Below the pieces are notes generated by a model. That model was not told the DNA's origin. It ran no database searches and saw only the letters and a program-made list of their open reading frames with translations. From an uncultured Roseibium sp. (GTDB lineage: Bacteria; Pseudomonadota; Alphaproteobacteria; Rhizobiales; Stappiaceae): DNA of 64,000 nt. Positions 53,794 through 63,448 of the stretch are shown piece by piece (positions within the stretch are counted from its first letter, which is position 1; each line of letters starts with the position of its first letter). Made by a program: the position numbers and the translations under genes. The stretch lies in the NCBI RefSeq assembly GCF_947494555.1, contig NZ_CANLVF010000001.1:1054001-1118000 (forward strand). The letters run 5' to 3'.

Positions 53794-55269
53794 CTAAACC
53801 GAGTCCTCTTCGGACCAGGTGCGTCCGTCGCGTTCGACGAGTGCGATGGAAGCCGAGGGGCCCCACGTGCCTGCGGTATATCCTTTTGGTGTTTCCTTCG
53901 AGGAGCTCCAAGCCGCCAATATGGGGTCGACCCAGGCCCAGGCCGCGTCGACTTCGTCGCGCCGCATGAAGAGGGTCTGGTTGCCGCGGATCACGTCCAT
54001 GATCAGGCGCTCGTATGCGTCCGGATTTCGCACCTTGAAGGCATCCGCAAAACTCATGTCGAGGGGAACCTGCCTCAGTCTCATGCCGCCCGGGCCCGGG
54101 TCCTTGATCATGATCTGCATTTTCACGCCTTCATCCGGCTGCAGGCGGATTATGAGACGGTTGGCGGTGACTTTCCCGGTTTCAGTGTCGAAGATCGAGT
54201 GCGGGATCGGGCGGAATTGAACGACGATTTCCGAGACGCGCTGGGCGAGCCGCTTGCCGGTCCGCAAATAAAACGGCACACCTGCCCACCGCCAGTTCGC
54301 AATTTCCGCCTTGAGCGCGACGAAGGTTTCCGTGCGGCTGTCGTCGTCGCCCAGCTCTTCAAGATAGCCGGGAACAGCGCCACCGGCCGACGCTCCGGCC
54401 CGGTACTGTCCACGCACGGTCAGTTTGTCTGCGCTTTGAGCATCGATCGGCGAGAGAGCCTTCAGGACTTTAAGCTTTTCGTCCCGGACACTGTCGGCAT
54501 TCATGGATTCAGGCGGCTCCATGGCAACAAGGCAGAGGAGCTGAAGAATATGGTTCTGAACCATGTCCCGCAGGGCGCCGGCCGTGTCGTAGTAACCTGC
54601 GCGGCCGCCGACACCCAGGGATTCTGCCACGGTGATCTGGACATGGTCGATATGAGCCGCGTTCCAGAGCGGTTCGAACAGTGCGTTGGCAAACCTGAGT
54701 GCCATCAGGTTCTGCACGGTTTCCTTGCCCAGATAGTGATCGATACGGAATATCTGGTGTTCCTTGAAGACGGCACCAACGGTGTCGTTGAGAGCCTTGG
54801 CCGATGCACCGTCCTTGCCGATCGGTTTTTCAATCACAACCCGGGCATGGCTGTTGACGACATCGACACGCCCCAGGTTCTCGCAGATCGTCCCGAAAAG
54901 ATCGGGGCCAACGGCAAGATAAAACGCCCTGATCACGTCTTCACGTTCATCAAGGATCGTTTTCAGGTCTTCGAACCCGACGGCAGCCGCCACATCGATT
55001 TTTACGTAGTGCAATCTCTTGAGGAACTGGTCGAGATGTTCCTTATCGAGGTCGTGGACGTGTTCCTCGAGCGCCTTTTTAGCCCAGGCCCGATAGTCGT
55101 CATCCGTGTAGTCCCGGCGCGCACTGCAGATGATCCGTGCCTTTTCCGGCATCTGGCCATCCGCGTCGCGATGATAAAGGGCGGGCAGAAGTTTGCGGTG
55201 AGCCAGGTCGCCCGAAGCACCGAAGACGACAAGATCAAACTCTTGAACTTCAATGACGCGTACCGCCAT
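53794..55269 (-). CDS. zwf: Glucose-6-phosphate 1-dehydrogenase
   Basis: The enzyme oxidises glucose 6-phosphate to 6-phosphogluconolactone with NADP. The coenzyme-binding VVFGASGDLAHRKLLPALYH and the active-site RIDHYLGKETVQNLMALRF are intact, as is VIEKPIGKD. Length (491 residues) is normal. AAGGATAG precedes the ATG. No 6-phosphogluconolactonase gene lies between zwf and edd, unlike the zwf-pgl-edd order common in rhizobia. Confidence 0.97.
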   Translation of the reverse strand: MAVRVIEVQEFDLVVFGASGDLAHRKLLPALYHRDADGQMPEKARIICSARRDYTDDDYRAWAKKALEEHVHDLDKEHLDQFLKRLHYVKIDVAAAVGFEDLKTILDEREDVIRAFYLAVGPDLFGTICENLGRVDVVNSHARVVIEKPIGKDGASAKALNDTVGAVFKEHQIFRIDHYLGKETVQNLMALRFANALFEPLWNAAHIDHVQITVAESLGVGGRAGYYDTAGALRDMVQNHILQLLCLVAMEPPESMNADSVRDEKLKVLKALSPIDAQSADKLTVRGQYRAGASAGGAVPGYLEELGDDDSRTETFVALKAEIANWRWAGVPFYLRTGKRLAQRVSEIVVQFRPIPHSIFDTETGKVTANRLIIRLQPDEGVKMQIMIKDPGPGGMRLRQVPLDMSFADAFKVRNPDAYERLIMDVIRGNQTLFMRRDEVDAAWAWVDPILAAWSSSKETPKGYTAGTWGPSASIALVERDGRTWSEEDSV

Positions 55270-55337
55270 GAGACTATCCTTCCAAAAGACTGTCTGCTCC
55301 CGGACTTTTGCGTCAACAGGAGGTTTCAGTGGGGCTT

Positions 55338-55351
55338 TTAAATCGATTTAA
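55338..55351. promoter_or_regulatory. TTAAATCGATTTAA palindrome upstream of zwf
   Basis: A perfect copy of the 14-bp palindrome, 69 bp before the zwf start and 17 bp after the fructokinase stop. It implies a zwf promoter in addition to read-through from the frc operon. Confidence 0.72.
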
Positions 55352-55367
55352 TTCGCTTGTCAGCCCC

Positions 55368-56312
55368 TCAAATGAGCTCTGACCATTCTTTTTGCAGTTC
55401 CGCCAGCCTAGGGAGGTCCGCTCCGCGGCGCGAGCAGGTGATGCCGGCTGCTTTCACCGCGAATGTAAGAAGGCGATTGACGGTGCTCTCGTCAAGTGCC
55501 GACAGTGATTTCCTGTCCTTTGCGCCAAGTTTGTTGAGGCCGGACAGCAATGCCGCCTGAAACGTGTCTCCGGCGCCGACAGTGTCCTCCACATTGACCT
55601 TTATTCCGGGGCAATGTGTTTCAAAGCCGCTCGTATAGGCGGACGCACCGTCGCCGCCGCGGGTGACAATAACAAGCCCCGGTCCATTTGACAGCCAGCG
55701 GCGGGCGACATCGGCAACCGTTTCTTCCGGCGAGATCAACGCGAGATCCTCGTCGCTCACCTTGATAATGTCGGACAGTTTGGAAAGGGTGTCGGTGTTC
55801 CGGCGCCAGAGCGCCATGTCGGGTTCGACCGTTGGACGGATATTGGGATCAAACGAGATGAGCGTGTGCGCTCGCGTGCGTTCGATGAGCGATTTCAAGC
55901 TTCCCGAGACGGGTTCCACAAGCGCTGTATAGGAGCCGACATGCAAGAAAGCGGGCATTTCGGTGAGTTCTGGAAGATCGCTTTCGGAGACCATGCGGTC
56001 GGCCGCGTTTGCGCCGTAGAACGTGTAGGCGGGATGCCCGTGCGCATCCTTTTGAACCAGGCTGAGCGTGGTCAGATAGTCAGTTCGCAGAATATAACGA
56101 TCGGAAACGCCTTCCTTTCGGAATTTTTCAACCAGCTTTTCGCCTAGTGCGTCTTTTGAAATGCCTCCGAAGAAGGCAGCGTTTTCGCCCAATCTTGCAA
56201 GGCCCATCGCGACGTTGAACGGCGAACCGCCGATCCTGGCGTCAAATGACACACTGTCTTCGCCAGGCTCGCCGAAGAGGTCGAACAGGGCTTCACCGCA
56301 AATCAAGAACAT
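55368..56312 (-). CDS. PfkB-family fructokinase
   Basis: The kinase phosphorylates a sugar, most probably fructose to fructose 6-phosphate. The N-terminal GEALFDLFGEPGED and GGSPFNVAMGLARLG form the sugar site, and DTVGAGDTFQAALLSG is the second PfkB signature with the catalytic aspartate and anion hole. Length (314 residues) is normal. It lies 81 bp after the ABC ATPase gene, with a hairpin between. Context (Frc-type importer, then zwf/edd/eda, with pgi near by) strongly favours fructose. Confidence 0.9.
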   Translation of the reverse strand: MFLICGEALFDLFGEPGEDSVSFDARIGGSPFNVAMGLARLGENAAFFGGISKDALGEKLVEKFRKEGVSDRYILRTDYLTTLSLVQKDAHGHPAYTFYGANAADRMVSESDLPELTEMPAFLHVGSYTALVEPVSGSLKSLIERTRAHTLISFDPNIRPTVEPDMALWRRNTDTLSKLSDIIKVSDEDLALISPEETVADVARRWLSNGPGLVIVTRGGDGASAYTSGFETHCPGIKVNVEDTVGAGDTFQAALLSGLNKLGAKDRKSLSALDESTVNRLLTFAVKAAGITCSRRGADLPRLAELQKEWSELI

Positions 56313-56347
56313 GGAGAGTCCAAACTGTTTTATTCATCTTAGAAAAC

Positions 56348-56366
56348 GGTCCGGCCTGGCCGGACC
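56348..56366 (-). terminator. Hairpin between ABC ATPase and fructokinase genes
   Basis: GGTCCGGCC and GGCCGGACC pair perfectly around one base (effectively a five-base loop); on the minus strand GTTTTC follows. It may act as a partial terminator inside the operon. Confidence 0.65.
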
Positions 56367-56393
56367 ATTTTGGCTTCATTTTCCAACCAACAC

Positions 56394-57176
56394 TCACGCG
56401 GCAAGATTACCGGGCGGATCCATGGCGCCTGTCATCAGAGCAACCGCATCGGACATTGAGCAATCCTCGGGTCTGACGGTACAAAGCCGTTTGCCCAATC
56501 GATGGATGTGGATCCGGTCCGCGACCTCGAAGACGTGCGGCATATTGTGGCTGATGAGTACGATTGGTATCCCTCGCGACTTCACGTCCTGGATCAGCTC
56601 CAGCACCCGCCGGCTTTCCTTTACACCCAGCGCGGCGGTCGGCTCGTCCATGATAATAAACTTGGTCGCAAAGGCGGCAGCCCTGGCCACAGCCACACCT
56701 TGTCTCTGTCCGCCTGACAATGTCTCAATGGTCTGGTTGATCGATTGCACCGTCATAAGACCAAGTTCCGTGAGCTTTTCGCGCGCGAACTTTTCCATCG
56801 CAGACCGGTCGAGTTGCCGCAGGAATTTTCCCATGAAACCCGGTTTGCGGATTTCGCGCCCCATGAACATGTTGTCTGCGATCGACATTGCCGGCGACAT
56901 GGCAAGGGTCTGGTAGACGATTTCGATGCCCATGTCCCGCGCCTCTGTTGGCGACGTAAAATTGACGGGCTTGCCGTCGATCAGGATTTCGCCCTCATCC
57001 GGGATGGTGGCGCCACAGATCGCCTTTACGATTGACGACTTGCCAGCGCCGTTGTCTCCAATGACAGCCAGGATTTCATCGTTGCGCAACTCAAAATCGG
57101 AGTGATCGATCGCGGTGACATGACCGTAGCGCTTGACGATACCGCGGCCCTCTACAATGGGAACACTGTCAGACAT
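56394..57176 (-). CDS. frcA: Fructose-type ABC transporter ATP-binding protein
   Basis: This single-domain sugar ABC ATPase has Walker A (GDNGAGKSS), signature (LSGGQRQGVAVARAA), Walker B (FIIMDEPTAALGV) and switch histidine (VLISHNMPHVF). With 260 residues it matches FrcA of the Sinorhizobium fructose system rather than two-domain RbsA. The ATG at 57176 shares one base with the permease stop (TAATG). It is followed by the fructokinase gene. Confidence 0.9.
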   Translation of the reverse strand: MSDSVPIVEGRGIVKRYGHVTAIDHSDFELRNDEILAVIGDNGAGKSSIVKAICGATIPDEGEILIDGKPVNFTSPTEARDMGIEIVYQTLAMSPAMSIADNMFMGREIRKPGFMGKFLRQLDRSAMEKFAREKLTELGLMTVQSINQTIETLSGGQRQGVAVARAAAFATKFIIMDEPTAALGVKESRRVLELIQDVKSRGIPIVLISHNMPHVFEVADRIHIHRLGKRLCTVRPEDCSMSDAVALMTGAMDPPGNLAA

Positions 57177-58246
57177 TACGCCGATACCTTTCTGATCCAC
57201 TGATCGGCTGCCACGGCAGCGATGATGAGAAGCCCGATGAGAAGAAAGGTCCACTGCGCATCTGCGCCAAGCAGTCTTAGTCCGAGTGTGAAGACGCCGA
57301 CGATCAGTGCTCCGAACAAAGATCCAAGGATTGATCCGCGTCCGCCGAAGAGAGAGATGCCGCCGATCACCACGGCGGTGATACTTTCGATATTCGCGAG
57401 CTGTCCGGACGTTGGTGACACTGATCCGATCCGGCCGATCAGGGCCCACCCGGCAAAGGCGCATATCAGTCCTGAAAGCATGTAGACCGACATAAGCGTT
57501 CTGTGAACGTTGACACCCGACAGTCCGGCAGCTTCGGGATCGTCGCCAACGGCATAGACGTGCCGCCCCCAGGCCGTGTGACGCAGCGCGTAGGCAAGCA
57601 CAAGAACAAGGATCAACATAAAGATCACGCCCACCGTGAACACAGCGCCACCGATATTGAACTTTGTTCCGAAGAACTGAAGGAAGGGGGCGTTGGCTTC
57701 GATTTCCTGCGACCTGATGGTTTCATTGGCCGAGTAAAGGAAGTTCGTCGCAAGTACAATCTGCCACATCCCGAGTGTGACGATGAACGGTGGGAGCTTG
57801 ACCCGGCTTACCAGCCAGCCGTTCAACGCGCCAATCATCGTTCCAACTGCAAGGCCGCACGCGACGGCAATTGGAGCAGGAATTCCATAGCGGAATGTGA
57901 ATTGTCCCATGATTACCGAGGAAAAGACCATGATTGCACCAACGCTCAGGTCAATTCCGGCCGTCAGGATAATCAGGCTTTGTGCAGCTGCCACAATGCC
58001 CACGATCTGAACCTGCTGGAGTATCAAAGTCATCGCAAAGGGCGAAAAGAACTTGGATCCCAACAACAAACCGAAGACAATAATTGCAGCGATGAGCACG
58101 ATTAGCGGCACCAGGGACGGATTGGCGTGTAGCGTGTGCTGCACCTGTCCGAGAAAGCCGCGTCGATGGTCATCGAATTCGGCGACCGAGTCCGATCTGC
58201 TGGCGGCAGATTCGTAGTTCTCGGTCCCATCCTTTGTTTGAGACAT
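57176..58246 (-). CDS. frcC: Fructose-type ABC transporter permease
   Basis: This inner-membrane permease of the RbsC/FrcC class has an N-terminal cytosolic extension of about 45 residues, then around ten hydrophobic segments. Typical parts are SLIILTAGIDLSVGAIMVFS and AVVIGGISLFGGRGSILGSL. Length is 356 residues. The gene overlaps the ATPase gene by one base and follows the receptor gene after a 118-bp gap that contains a hairpin. Confidence 0.9.
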   Translation of the reverse strand: MSQTKDGTENYESAASRSDSVAEFDDHRRGFLGQVQHTLHANPSLVPLIVLIAAIIVFGLLLGSKFFSPFAMTLILQQVQIVGIVAAAQSLIILTAGIDLSVGAIMVFSSVIMGQFTFRYGIPAPIAVACGLAVGTMIGALNGWLVSRVKLPPFIVTLGMWQIVLATNFLYSANETIRSQEIEANAPFLQFFGTKFNIGGAVFTVGVIFMLILVLVLAYALRHTAWGRHVYAVGDDPEAAGLSGVNVHRTLMSVYMLSGLICAFAGWALIGRIGSVSPTSGQLANIESITAVVIGGISLFGGRGSILGSLFGALIVGVFTLGLRLLGADAQWTFLLIGLLIIAAVAADQWIRKVSA

Positions 58247-58324
58247 TACTTTCCCTTCCGCAGCGGATCAGTTGGTCACGTGACCGCCTACAGCTTGTCG
58301 GTCGTGATCCGGCTTTCGAGGAAC

Positions 58325-58351
58325 CCGGGAGGCGTGGTTGATGCCTCCCGG
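58325..58351 (-). terminator. Intercistronic hairpin after receptor gene
   Basis: CCGGGAGGC (58325-58333) pairs perfectly with GCCTCCCGG (58343-58351) over a nine-base loop, 14 bp after the receptor stop. There is no T-run, so mRNA stabilisation of the receptor message is more likely than termination. Confidence 0.65.
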
Positions 58352-58364
58352 ACCCGTAGCCACG

Positions 58365-59381
58365 TTAGCCCCAGCAGAGCTCCGTGCCCTTCGCGGTATC
58401 GATGGAGTCCACACCATCGACCGGCTTGTCAGTGACAAGGGCAACGCCGGTATCGAAGAAATCCTTGCCAGGGGTCGGCTCAGGTTTCGCACCGCTGTCA
58501 GCCCATGTCTTGATCGCTTCGATACCAAGCGAAGCCATCAAGAGCGGATATTGCTGGGATGTTGCGCCGATCACGCCGTCCTTGACGTTCTGAACACCTG
58601 GGCACCCACCGTCGACCGAAACGATCAACACGTCGTTCTCACGACCGATGGCTTTCAGCGCTTCATATGCACCGGCAGCCGCAGGTTCGTTGATCGTGTA
58701 TACGACATTGATCGTCGGGTCTTTTGCGAGAAGGTTCTCCATGGCGCGGCGGCCACCTTCCTCGTTGCCCTGCGTTACGTCGTTGCCGACGATGCGCGCG
58801 TCCGTCTCATCGCCCCACTTGTTGGGATCGCCAAGGTCGATGCCGAAGCCCTGGAGAAAGCCCTGGTCGCGCAAGACGCCAACCGTCGGCTGGCTGATTG
58901 CAAGGTCGAGCATGCCGATCTTGGCGTCTGCCGCCTTGTCGCCGAGGGCGCCAGCCGCCCATTTGCCGATCAGCTCTCCGGCAAGGAAGTTGTCCGTTGC
59001 GAACGTTGCGTCTGCTGCGTCGATCGGGCTCAACGGCGTGTCAAGCGCGATGACGAGCAGCCCGTTTTCGCGTGCCTGCTCGACAGCAGGAACAATCGAG
59101 GACGTATCGGATGCCGTCAGCAAGATGCCTTTGGCACCATCAGCGATGCAGGTCTCGATCGCGGCAACCTGGGTTTCGTGGTCGCCATCGACCTTTCCGG
59201 CAAAGGATTTCAGCTCGATGCCGAGTTCATTTGCCTTGGCGGTCGCGCCTTCCTTCATCTTCACGAAGAACGGATTCGTGTCGGTTTTGGTGATCAGGCA
59301 GGCTGAAATGTCGGCGGCTGCCGCCGGTGCTGCCGCCATGGCGGCTAGGACTGAACCAGTCGCTAGTAGTTTGCGGATCAT
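58365..59381 (-). CDS. frcB: Fructose-type ABC transporter substrate-binding protein
   Basis: The periplasmic receptor has a signal peptide (about residues 1-23, ending AAAA) and the type I binding fold beginning [20 protein letters not shown], the form typical of Frc[40 protein letters not shown] and [16 protein letters not shown] follow. Length is 338 residues. It lies 24 bp after the ROK regulator gene. Fructose, mannose and ribose are ligands of the Sinorhizobium homologue; fructose is favoured here by the kinase. Confidence 0.9.
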   Translation of the reverse strand: MIRKLLATGSVLAAMAAAPAAAADISACLITKTDTNPFFVKMKEGATAKANELGIELKSFAGKVDGDHETQVAAIETCIADGAKGILLTASDTSSIVPAVEQARENGLLVIALDTPLSPIDAADATFATDNFLAGELIGKWAAGALGDKAADAKIGMLDLAISQPTVGVLRDQGFLQGFGIDLGDPNKWGDETDARIVGNDVTQGNEEGGRRAMENLLAKDPTINVVYTINEPAAAGAYEALKAIGRENDVLIVSVDGGCPGVQNVKDGVIGATSQQYPLLMASLGIEAIKTWADSGAKPEPTPGKDFFDTGVALVTDKPVDGVDSIDTAKGTELCWG

Positions 59382-59405
59382 TTGCGTTTTCCTCCCTGGC
59401 CTATT

Positions 59406-60725
59406 TCAGTTTGAGCGGTCGGGTTCGGCCAGATGTGACCCCAATCTCGCTGCCCTTGCCGGAAAGCTTGTTCGGTCTCCCGAACCGCCAGCTCCGGCGG
59501 GTCCTTTTTCCTTCCCGCCTGTGAGAATGGTTGCTCTTGGCGAGAAGTTGAAAAATTGCGGCAAGCTCGCAGCTCCGATCGCACCGGCGTCATGTGCGAA
59601 GCTGCCGATTTCGATTTCCGGCGACTTACGCTTTTCAGGCGCCGCGTCTTCCACAGCTGTTTTGAGCGCCTGCTGGAATGTTTTTGGAAAAGAGCCTCTC
59701 AGGTCGCCATCGATAACGACCAGGGAAATGTCCAGGAGCGCATAAGCAGAACGTAGCGCGAGGGCCAACGCCATTGCACAGTCCGCCAACCATTCCTGAT
59801 ATTTTATGTCGTTTGCTTCCACAGCAGCCTGCAGGTCGGAGCGGCTGAGCGATTCAAAATTGTCAGGCGCCATGTGTCTTGCCAGCGCAACCAGAGAGGC
59901 GCGGGTCAACAACAGGTCCCATGTTTGCTTCGGTTTTGGGGCAGTCGAAAGACCGCTTGGCGGTACCGGCATAAAGGCGACATCAGCCGCATTGCCGGAC
60001 ATGCCCCGGACAACGTCACCCTTCAGGACAAGACCGCCACCGATAGCCGGGCCGAGGAACAGGTACAGGAAGTTGTCGTTTTGTCTGCCCTGGCCGTAGA
60101 AAAGTTCAGCGACGGCAGCCGCTGTGCCGTCGTTTTCGCTGAAAACGGGCAACTGCATCGCGTCTTCGAGCGCCGCCGCAAGGTCGAAATCGTCCCACTT
60201 CTTGAAATCTGCTTCCGGAAGGCCGAGTTCGTGAAGCCATGCGCCAAGATTGAACGGCTGTGCCAGACCGATGCCGGTAATGCGGGACCGCTTGTCCTCG
60301 CTCAAATGCGTGCGCAACTCGGTCAGGTCCCGAACGAGCGTTTCAACGGCCTGCTCGGGGGCGGGCAATATCATGTCGTGAATGCGCCGGTCGATGATCT
60401 GGCCGGAAAAGTCCATCAGCACGGTTTCAAGGTTCGTGCGGTCAAGACGGACGCCGAATGAATAGGCACCGTCTGGTGCAAGTTTCAGGATCGTCGCGGG
60501 TTGTCCCCTGCTACCGTCGTGACGTTTGCCGGCTTCGAAAATGAGTCCCTCTTCGATGAGATCCTGGATGATCGCACCAATTGCTGCGTTGGTCAGCTGC
60601 ACTGCGCGTGCAAGTTCCGCTTTGGAGGCCTCACCCGCGCGCCGCAAAATCTGCAGGACAATGCGCTCGTTGTAACGGCGCAATTGTGCGGAATTCGAGC
60701 CACGACCTGACGTCCTGGTCTCCAT
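59406..60725 (-). CDS. frcR: ROK family transcriptional regulator (FrcR-like)
   Basis: An N-terminal winged helix (about residues 15-75, GEASKAELARAVQLTNAAIG) precedes a ROK sugar-binding domain (about 85-390), with SENDGTAAAVAE and LFLGPAIGGGLVLKGDVVRG as ROK marks. The ATG at 60725 has AGGAAGG upstream. The zinc-binding CxCGxxGC motif of ROK kinases is absent, supporting a regulatory role. The C-terminus carries about 37 extra Gly/Arg-rich residues after the usual end (FFNFSPRATIL). As first gene before frcBCA it most likely controls the fructose operon. Confidence 0.85.
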   Translation of the reverse strand: METRTSGRGSNSAQLRRYNERIVLQILRRAGEASKAELARAVQLTNAAIGAIIQDLIEEGLIFEAGKRHDGSRGQPATILKLAPDGAYSFGVRLDRTNLETVLMDFSGQIIDRRIHDMILPAPEQAVETLVRDLTELRTHLSEDKRSRITGIGLAQPFNLGAWLHELGLPEADFKKWDDFDLAAALEDAMQLPVFSENDGTAAAVAELFYGQGRQNDNFLYLFLGPAIGGGLVLKGDVVRGMSGNAADVAFMPVPPSGLSTAPKPKQTWDLLLTRASLVALARHMAPDNFESLSRSDLQAAVEANDIKYQEWLADCAMALALALRSAYALLDISLVVIDGDLRGSFPKTFQQALKTAVEDAAPEKRKSPEIEIGSFAHDAGAIGAASLPQFFNFSPRATILTGGKEKGPAGAGGSGDRTSFPARAARLGSHLAEPDRSN

Positions 60726-61083
60726 AACCTTCCTGGCTCCTCCCAAGAGTAACCGCCACGCTTCGGGACAGTTTCATAATAATTAATTTTGATGAAATTA
60801 TTCGCGCCTTGGAACGATCTGTCAATTGCAAATTGTTTTGCATTGCAGCGTTTCGATCTTGTGGTGCAGCAGCGCCCTGATCGCAAAGCAGGAATTGCAA
60901 CCCCAGTTTAGCAGAGAAATTTACGTTGCGGCACGCAGTTTGTGAGAATTTTTGAAGTACTGGGGATATGAATTTGCCGCCCGCTCTTTGACACAAAAGA
61001 CTGAAATCAGAATATGTTTTCAGGCCCCGTCAGCGGTGGTCCCGGGATTCGGAGCGTCGCGTCCCAATTTGGAATCGGAGTGA
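60726..61083. other. Divergent control region frcR / adenine deaminase
   Basis: These 358 bp hold no gene. TTTCAT (60772-60777) and ATGAAA (60792-60797) form an inverted pair in a strongly AT-rich patch 47-72 bp upstream of the ROK gene, a possible operator. I saw no purine-riboswitch-like fold before the adenine deaminase gene. Confidence 0.4.
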
Positions 61084-62811
61084 ATGTCAATGACGGTCAA
61101 GTATGACGAAGTCTTTCTCGAGCGAGCAATTGCGATAGGTTCGGGGGAGGAGCCTGCGGATCTTGTGATCAAGAATGTTCGTCTTTTCAATGTGATGGAT
61201 GGCAGCAACATTGAGACCGACGTCGCCATTTGCCGGGATCGCATCGTTGGTACCTACGGTGCTTACGAGGGCACGGTCACGATCCAGGGCAAAGGTCTGA
61301 CGGCCGTCCCAGGGTTCATTGATACGCATCTCCACGTCGAATCTTCGCTCGTTACGCCGTTTGAGTTCGATCGTTGCGTCCTACCACACGGGGTTACGAC
61401 GGCTATTTGCGATCCTCACGAGATTGCAAACGTCCTTGGTTCCGAAGGCATCCGGTATTTTCTAGATGCGTCGCTGGAAACAGTCATGGACCTGAGGATC
61501 AATCTGTCCTCCTGTGTGCCGGCCACATCTTTTGAAACCGCAGGTGCATGCCTGGAAATCGATGACCTTCTGCCATTCGCAGACCACCCCAAGGTCATTG
61601 GCCTCGCGGAATTCATGAACTTTCCGGGTGTGCTCGCGCGCGATCCGAAAGTCCTTGCAAAACTGGCCGCCTTCCAGGACGGACACATCGATGGACATGC
61701 ACCGTTGCTGTCCGGTCTCGGTCTCAATGGCTATCTTGCGGCTGGTATCAGGACGGATCACGAGGCAACGAGCGCAGAGGAAGCTCTTGAGAAACTATCC
61801 AAGGGCATGACGATCCTGATGCGCGAAGGGTCTGTCTCAAAAGACCTCGAAGCGCTGGCGCCGATCCTGAAACCCGATGTTTCGGCCTTTGTCGCGCTGT
61901 GCACGGACGATCGGAACCCGCTCGACATTGCCGAAGAGGGGCATCTGGACAGCATGATCCGGCGGTTGATCGGCAAAGGTGTTCGCCCCCTTGACGCCTA
62001 CCGGTCTGCCAGCTGGTCGGCAGCCAACGCCTTTGGGCTCGCTGACCGTGGCATGATCGCACCTGGAAAGCGGGCCGATATCGTCCTGCTCAACGACTTC
62101 GAAGATTGCCGGGTCGAACAGGTAATAAGTGCTGGTCGGCTGGTGAATGACGAACTTTTTGCCACACGCGGAACCGTTGCGCCGGTCGGACTGCAAAGTG
62201 TCAAGCTTGAGGCGGTTTCGGCTGCGGATTTCAACGTTCCGGCCCGCAACAACGACACATCCGTGATCGGGGTGCTGCCTGGAAAAATCATCACCGAGCA
62301 TCTGGTCAAGAGGCTTCCAGTCGCTGAGGGAAAGTCGCTCGTCGACCTAGATCAAGACGTTTTGAAGGTGGCCGTCGTTGAGCGGCACAAGGGGATTGGC
62401 CATGTCGGTCGCGGCTTCGTGCATGGATTTGGCATGACGCGCGGCGCGATTGCAAGTTCGGTCAGCCACGACAGCCACAACATCTGTGTCGTCGGCGCCG
62501 ATGATATGGCTATGGCGATTGCGGTCAACCGCGTGATCGCAATGAATGGCGGTTTTGCGGTTGCTGACGGTGACGGTATCAAGGCGGAACTCGCCCTGCC
62601 GCTTGCGGGATTGATGAGTCTGGAGCCGTTTGAGACCGTGAAATCGGAGCTGGAAGCTTTGCGTGCAGCCGCCAAATCGTTGGGCTGCACGCTGGAAGAA
62701 CCGTTCCTGCAGGTCGCTTTTTTGCCGTTGCCCGTCATTCCGCATCTGAAGATCACCGATTTCGGCGTTTTCGATGTCGACAAGTTCGAGCTTATCGATC
62801 AGGGATCGTGA
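61084..62811 (+). CDS. ade: Adenine deaminase
   Basis: The enzyme deaminates adenine to hypoxanthine. The metal-binding [18 protein letters not shown], the [11 protein letters not shown] and AEFMNFPGV segments and [19 protein letters not shown] with histidine and DHE are the family marks; the C-terminal part has [20 protein letters not shown]. Length (575 residues) is normal. GGAG lies before two close ATG codons (61084 and 61090); either may be used. The neighbours are not purine genes. Confidence 0.93.
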   Translation: MSMTVKYDEVFLERAIAIGSGEEPADLVIKNVRLFNVMDGSNIETDVAICRDRIVGTYGAYEGTVTIQGKGLTAVPGFIDTHLHVESSLVTPFEFDRCVLPHGVTTAICDPHEIANVLGSEGIRYFLDASLETVMDLRINLSSCVPATSFETAGACLEIDDLLPFADHPKVIGLAEFMNFPGVLARDPKVLAKLAAFQDGHIDGHAPLLSGLGLNGYLAAGIRTDHEATSAEEALEKLSKGMTILMREGSVSKDLEALAPILKPDVSAFVALCTDDRNPLDIAEEGHLDSMIRRLIGKGVRPLDAYRSASWSAANAFGLADRGMIAPGKRADIVLLNDFEDCRVEQVISAGRLVNDELFATRGTVAPVGLQSVKLEAVSAADFNVPARNNDTSVIGVLPGKIITEHLVKRLPVAEGKSLVDLDQDVLKVAVVERHKGIGHVGRGFVHGFGMTRGAIASSVSHDSHNICVVGADDMAMAIAVNRVIAMNGGFAVADGDGIKAELALPLAGLMSLEPFETVKSELEALRAAAKSLGCTLEEPFLQVAFLPLPVIPHLKITDFGVFDVDKFELIDQGS

Positions 62812-62823
62812 TCAATGATCCCA

Positions 62824-63369
62824 CTAGTAGTGCCGCATCCGATTTCTGAAGCTGGACCATTTGCGCGCCGACCTGATTGCAAACCAAAGAACGACCGCGC
62901 CAATCAGCAGCGACCATACAAGAACTCTTCCGTCAAAGTGGAAGGTTTCGAGCAGATCGGTGGGATGTGCGATTTTCGGATTGGCACCGAGGTAGGTCAC
63001 ATCAATCCAGTCAGACTGTAGGTCTGCCATCCACGCGTCCGGAACGCGAAAGGTCAGGACTTGCGGGTAATTGCCGGTTGGATTGATCTCCGCCACGAGC
63101 ACGCCATGAGTGAGGTAGTGCGTGCTGTTCTTGAACGTGTCGCGAGGGGAATCGTGAAGTGCTTCCTGTAGGGTCAGGCGATCACCGCCGGAATCTCGAA
63201 AGCCCAGGACAACCGCGGGTGTCTCTTCGCCGAGTTTTTTTAACAACCAGTACTTCAATCCGCTGTCATAGTGGATGTAGATGGAAAGCAGGCAAGCCAA
63301 CCCGACAAAAATCAATATCGCCAGATTGAGCGCATGGCTGTCTTCAGCGGCTTCTTTCGGGTTAAACAT
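62824..63369 (-). CDS. Membrane protein of unknown function (DUF3592-like layout)
   Basis: The 181-residue protein has one transmembrane helix near residues 15-33 (LAILIFVGLACLLSIYI), a periplasmic domain of about 110 residues with mixed strands, and a second helix near 150-167 (VWSLLIGAVVLWFAI) before a basic C-terminus. This two-helix layout resembles DUF3592 proteins, but I see no decisive motif. It is convergent with adenine deaminase and divergent from the ATPase. Confidence 0.72.
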   Translation of the reverse strand: MFNPKEAAEDSHALNLAILIFVGLACLLSIYIHYDSGLKYWLLKKLGEETPAVVLGFRDSGGDRLTLQEALHDSPRDTFKNSTHYLTHGVLVAEINPTGNYPQVLTFRVPDAWMADLQSDWIDVTYLGANPKIAHPTDLLETFHFDGRVLVWSLLIGAVVLWFAIRSARKWSSFRNRMRHY

Positions 63370-63448
63370 GTGTCCGTCACCAAACAGAAGATTTTTCAGA
63401 ATATGCGCCTAAATTAATGGAAGTCCACACAGAGCGCACCAGAAGCAC

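Noticed and set aside
54199..55341. Plus-strand open frame of 380 codons opposite zwf
   Set aside because: Antisense shadow of zwf; composition follows the zwf codon pattern.
58338..59745. Two long plus-strand open frames opposite frcB and the ROK gene
   Set aside because: Low-complexity Ala/Ser/Pro or Arg-rich products, antisense to strong genes.
60726..61083. Purine riboswitch before adenine deaminase
   Set aside because: I found no three-way-junction layout or conserved purine-aptamer core in this region.
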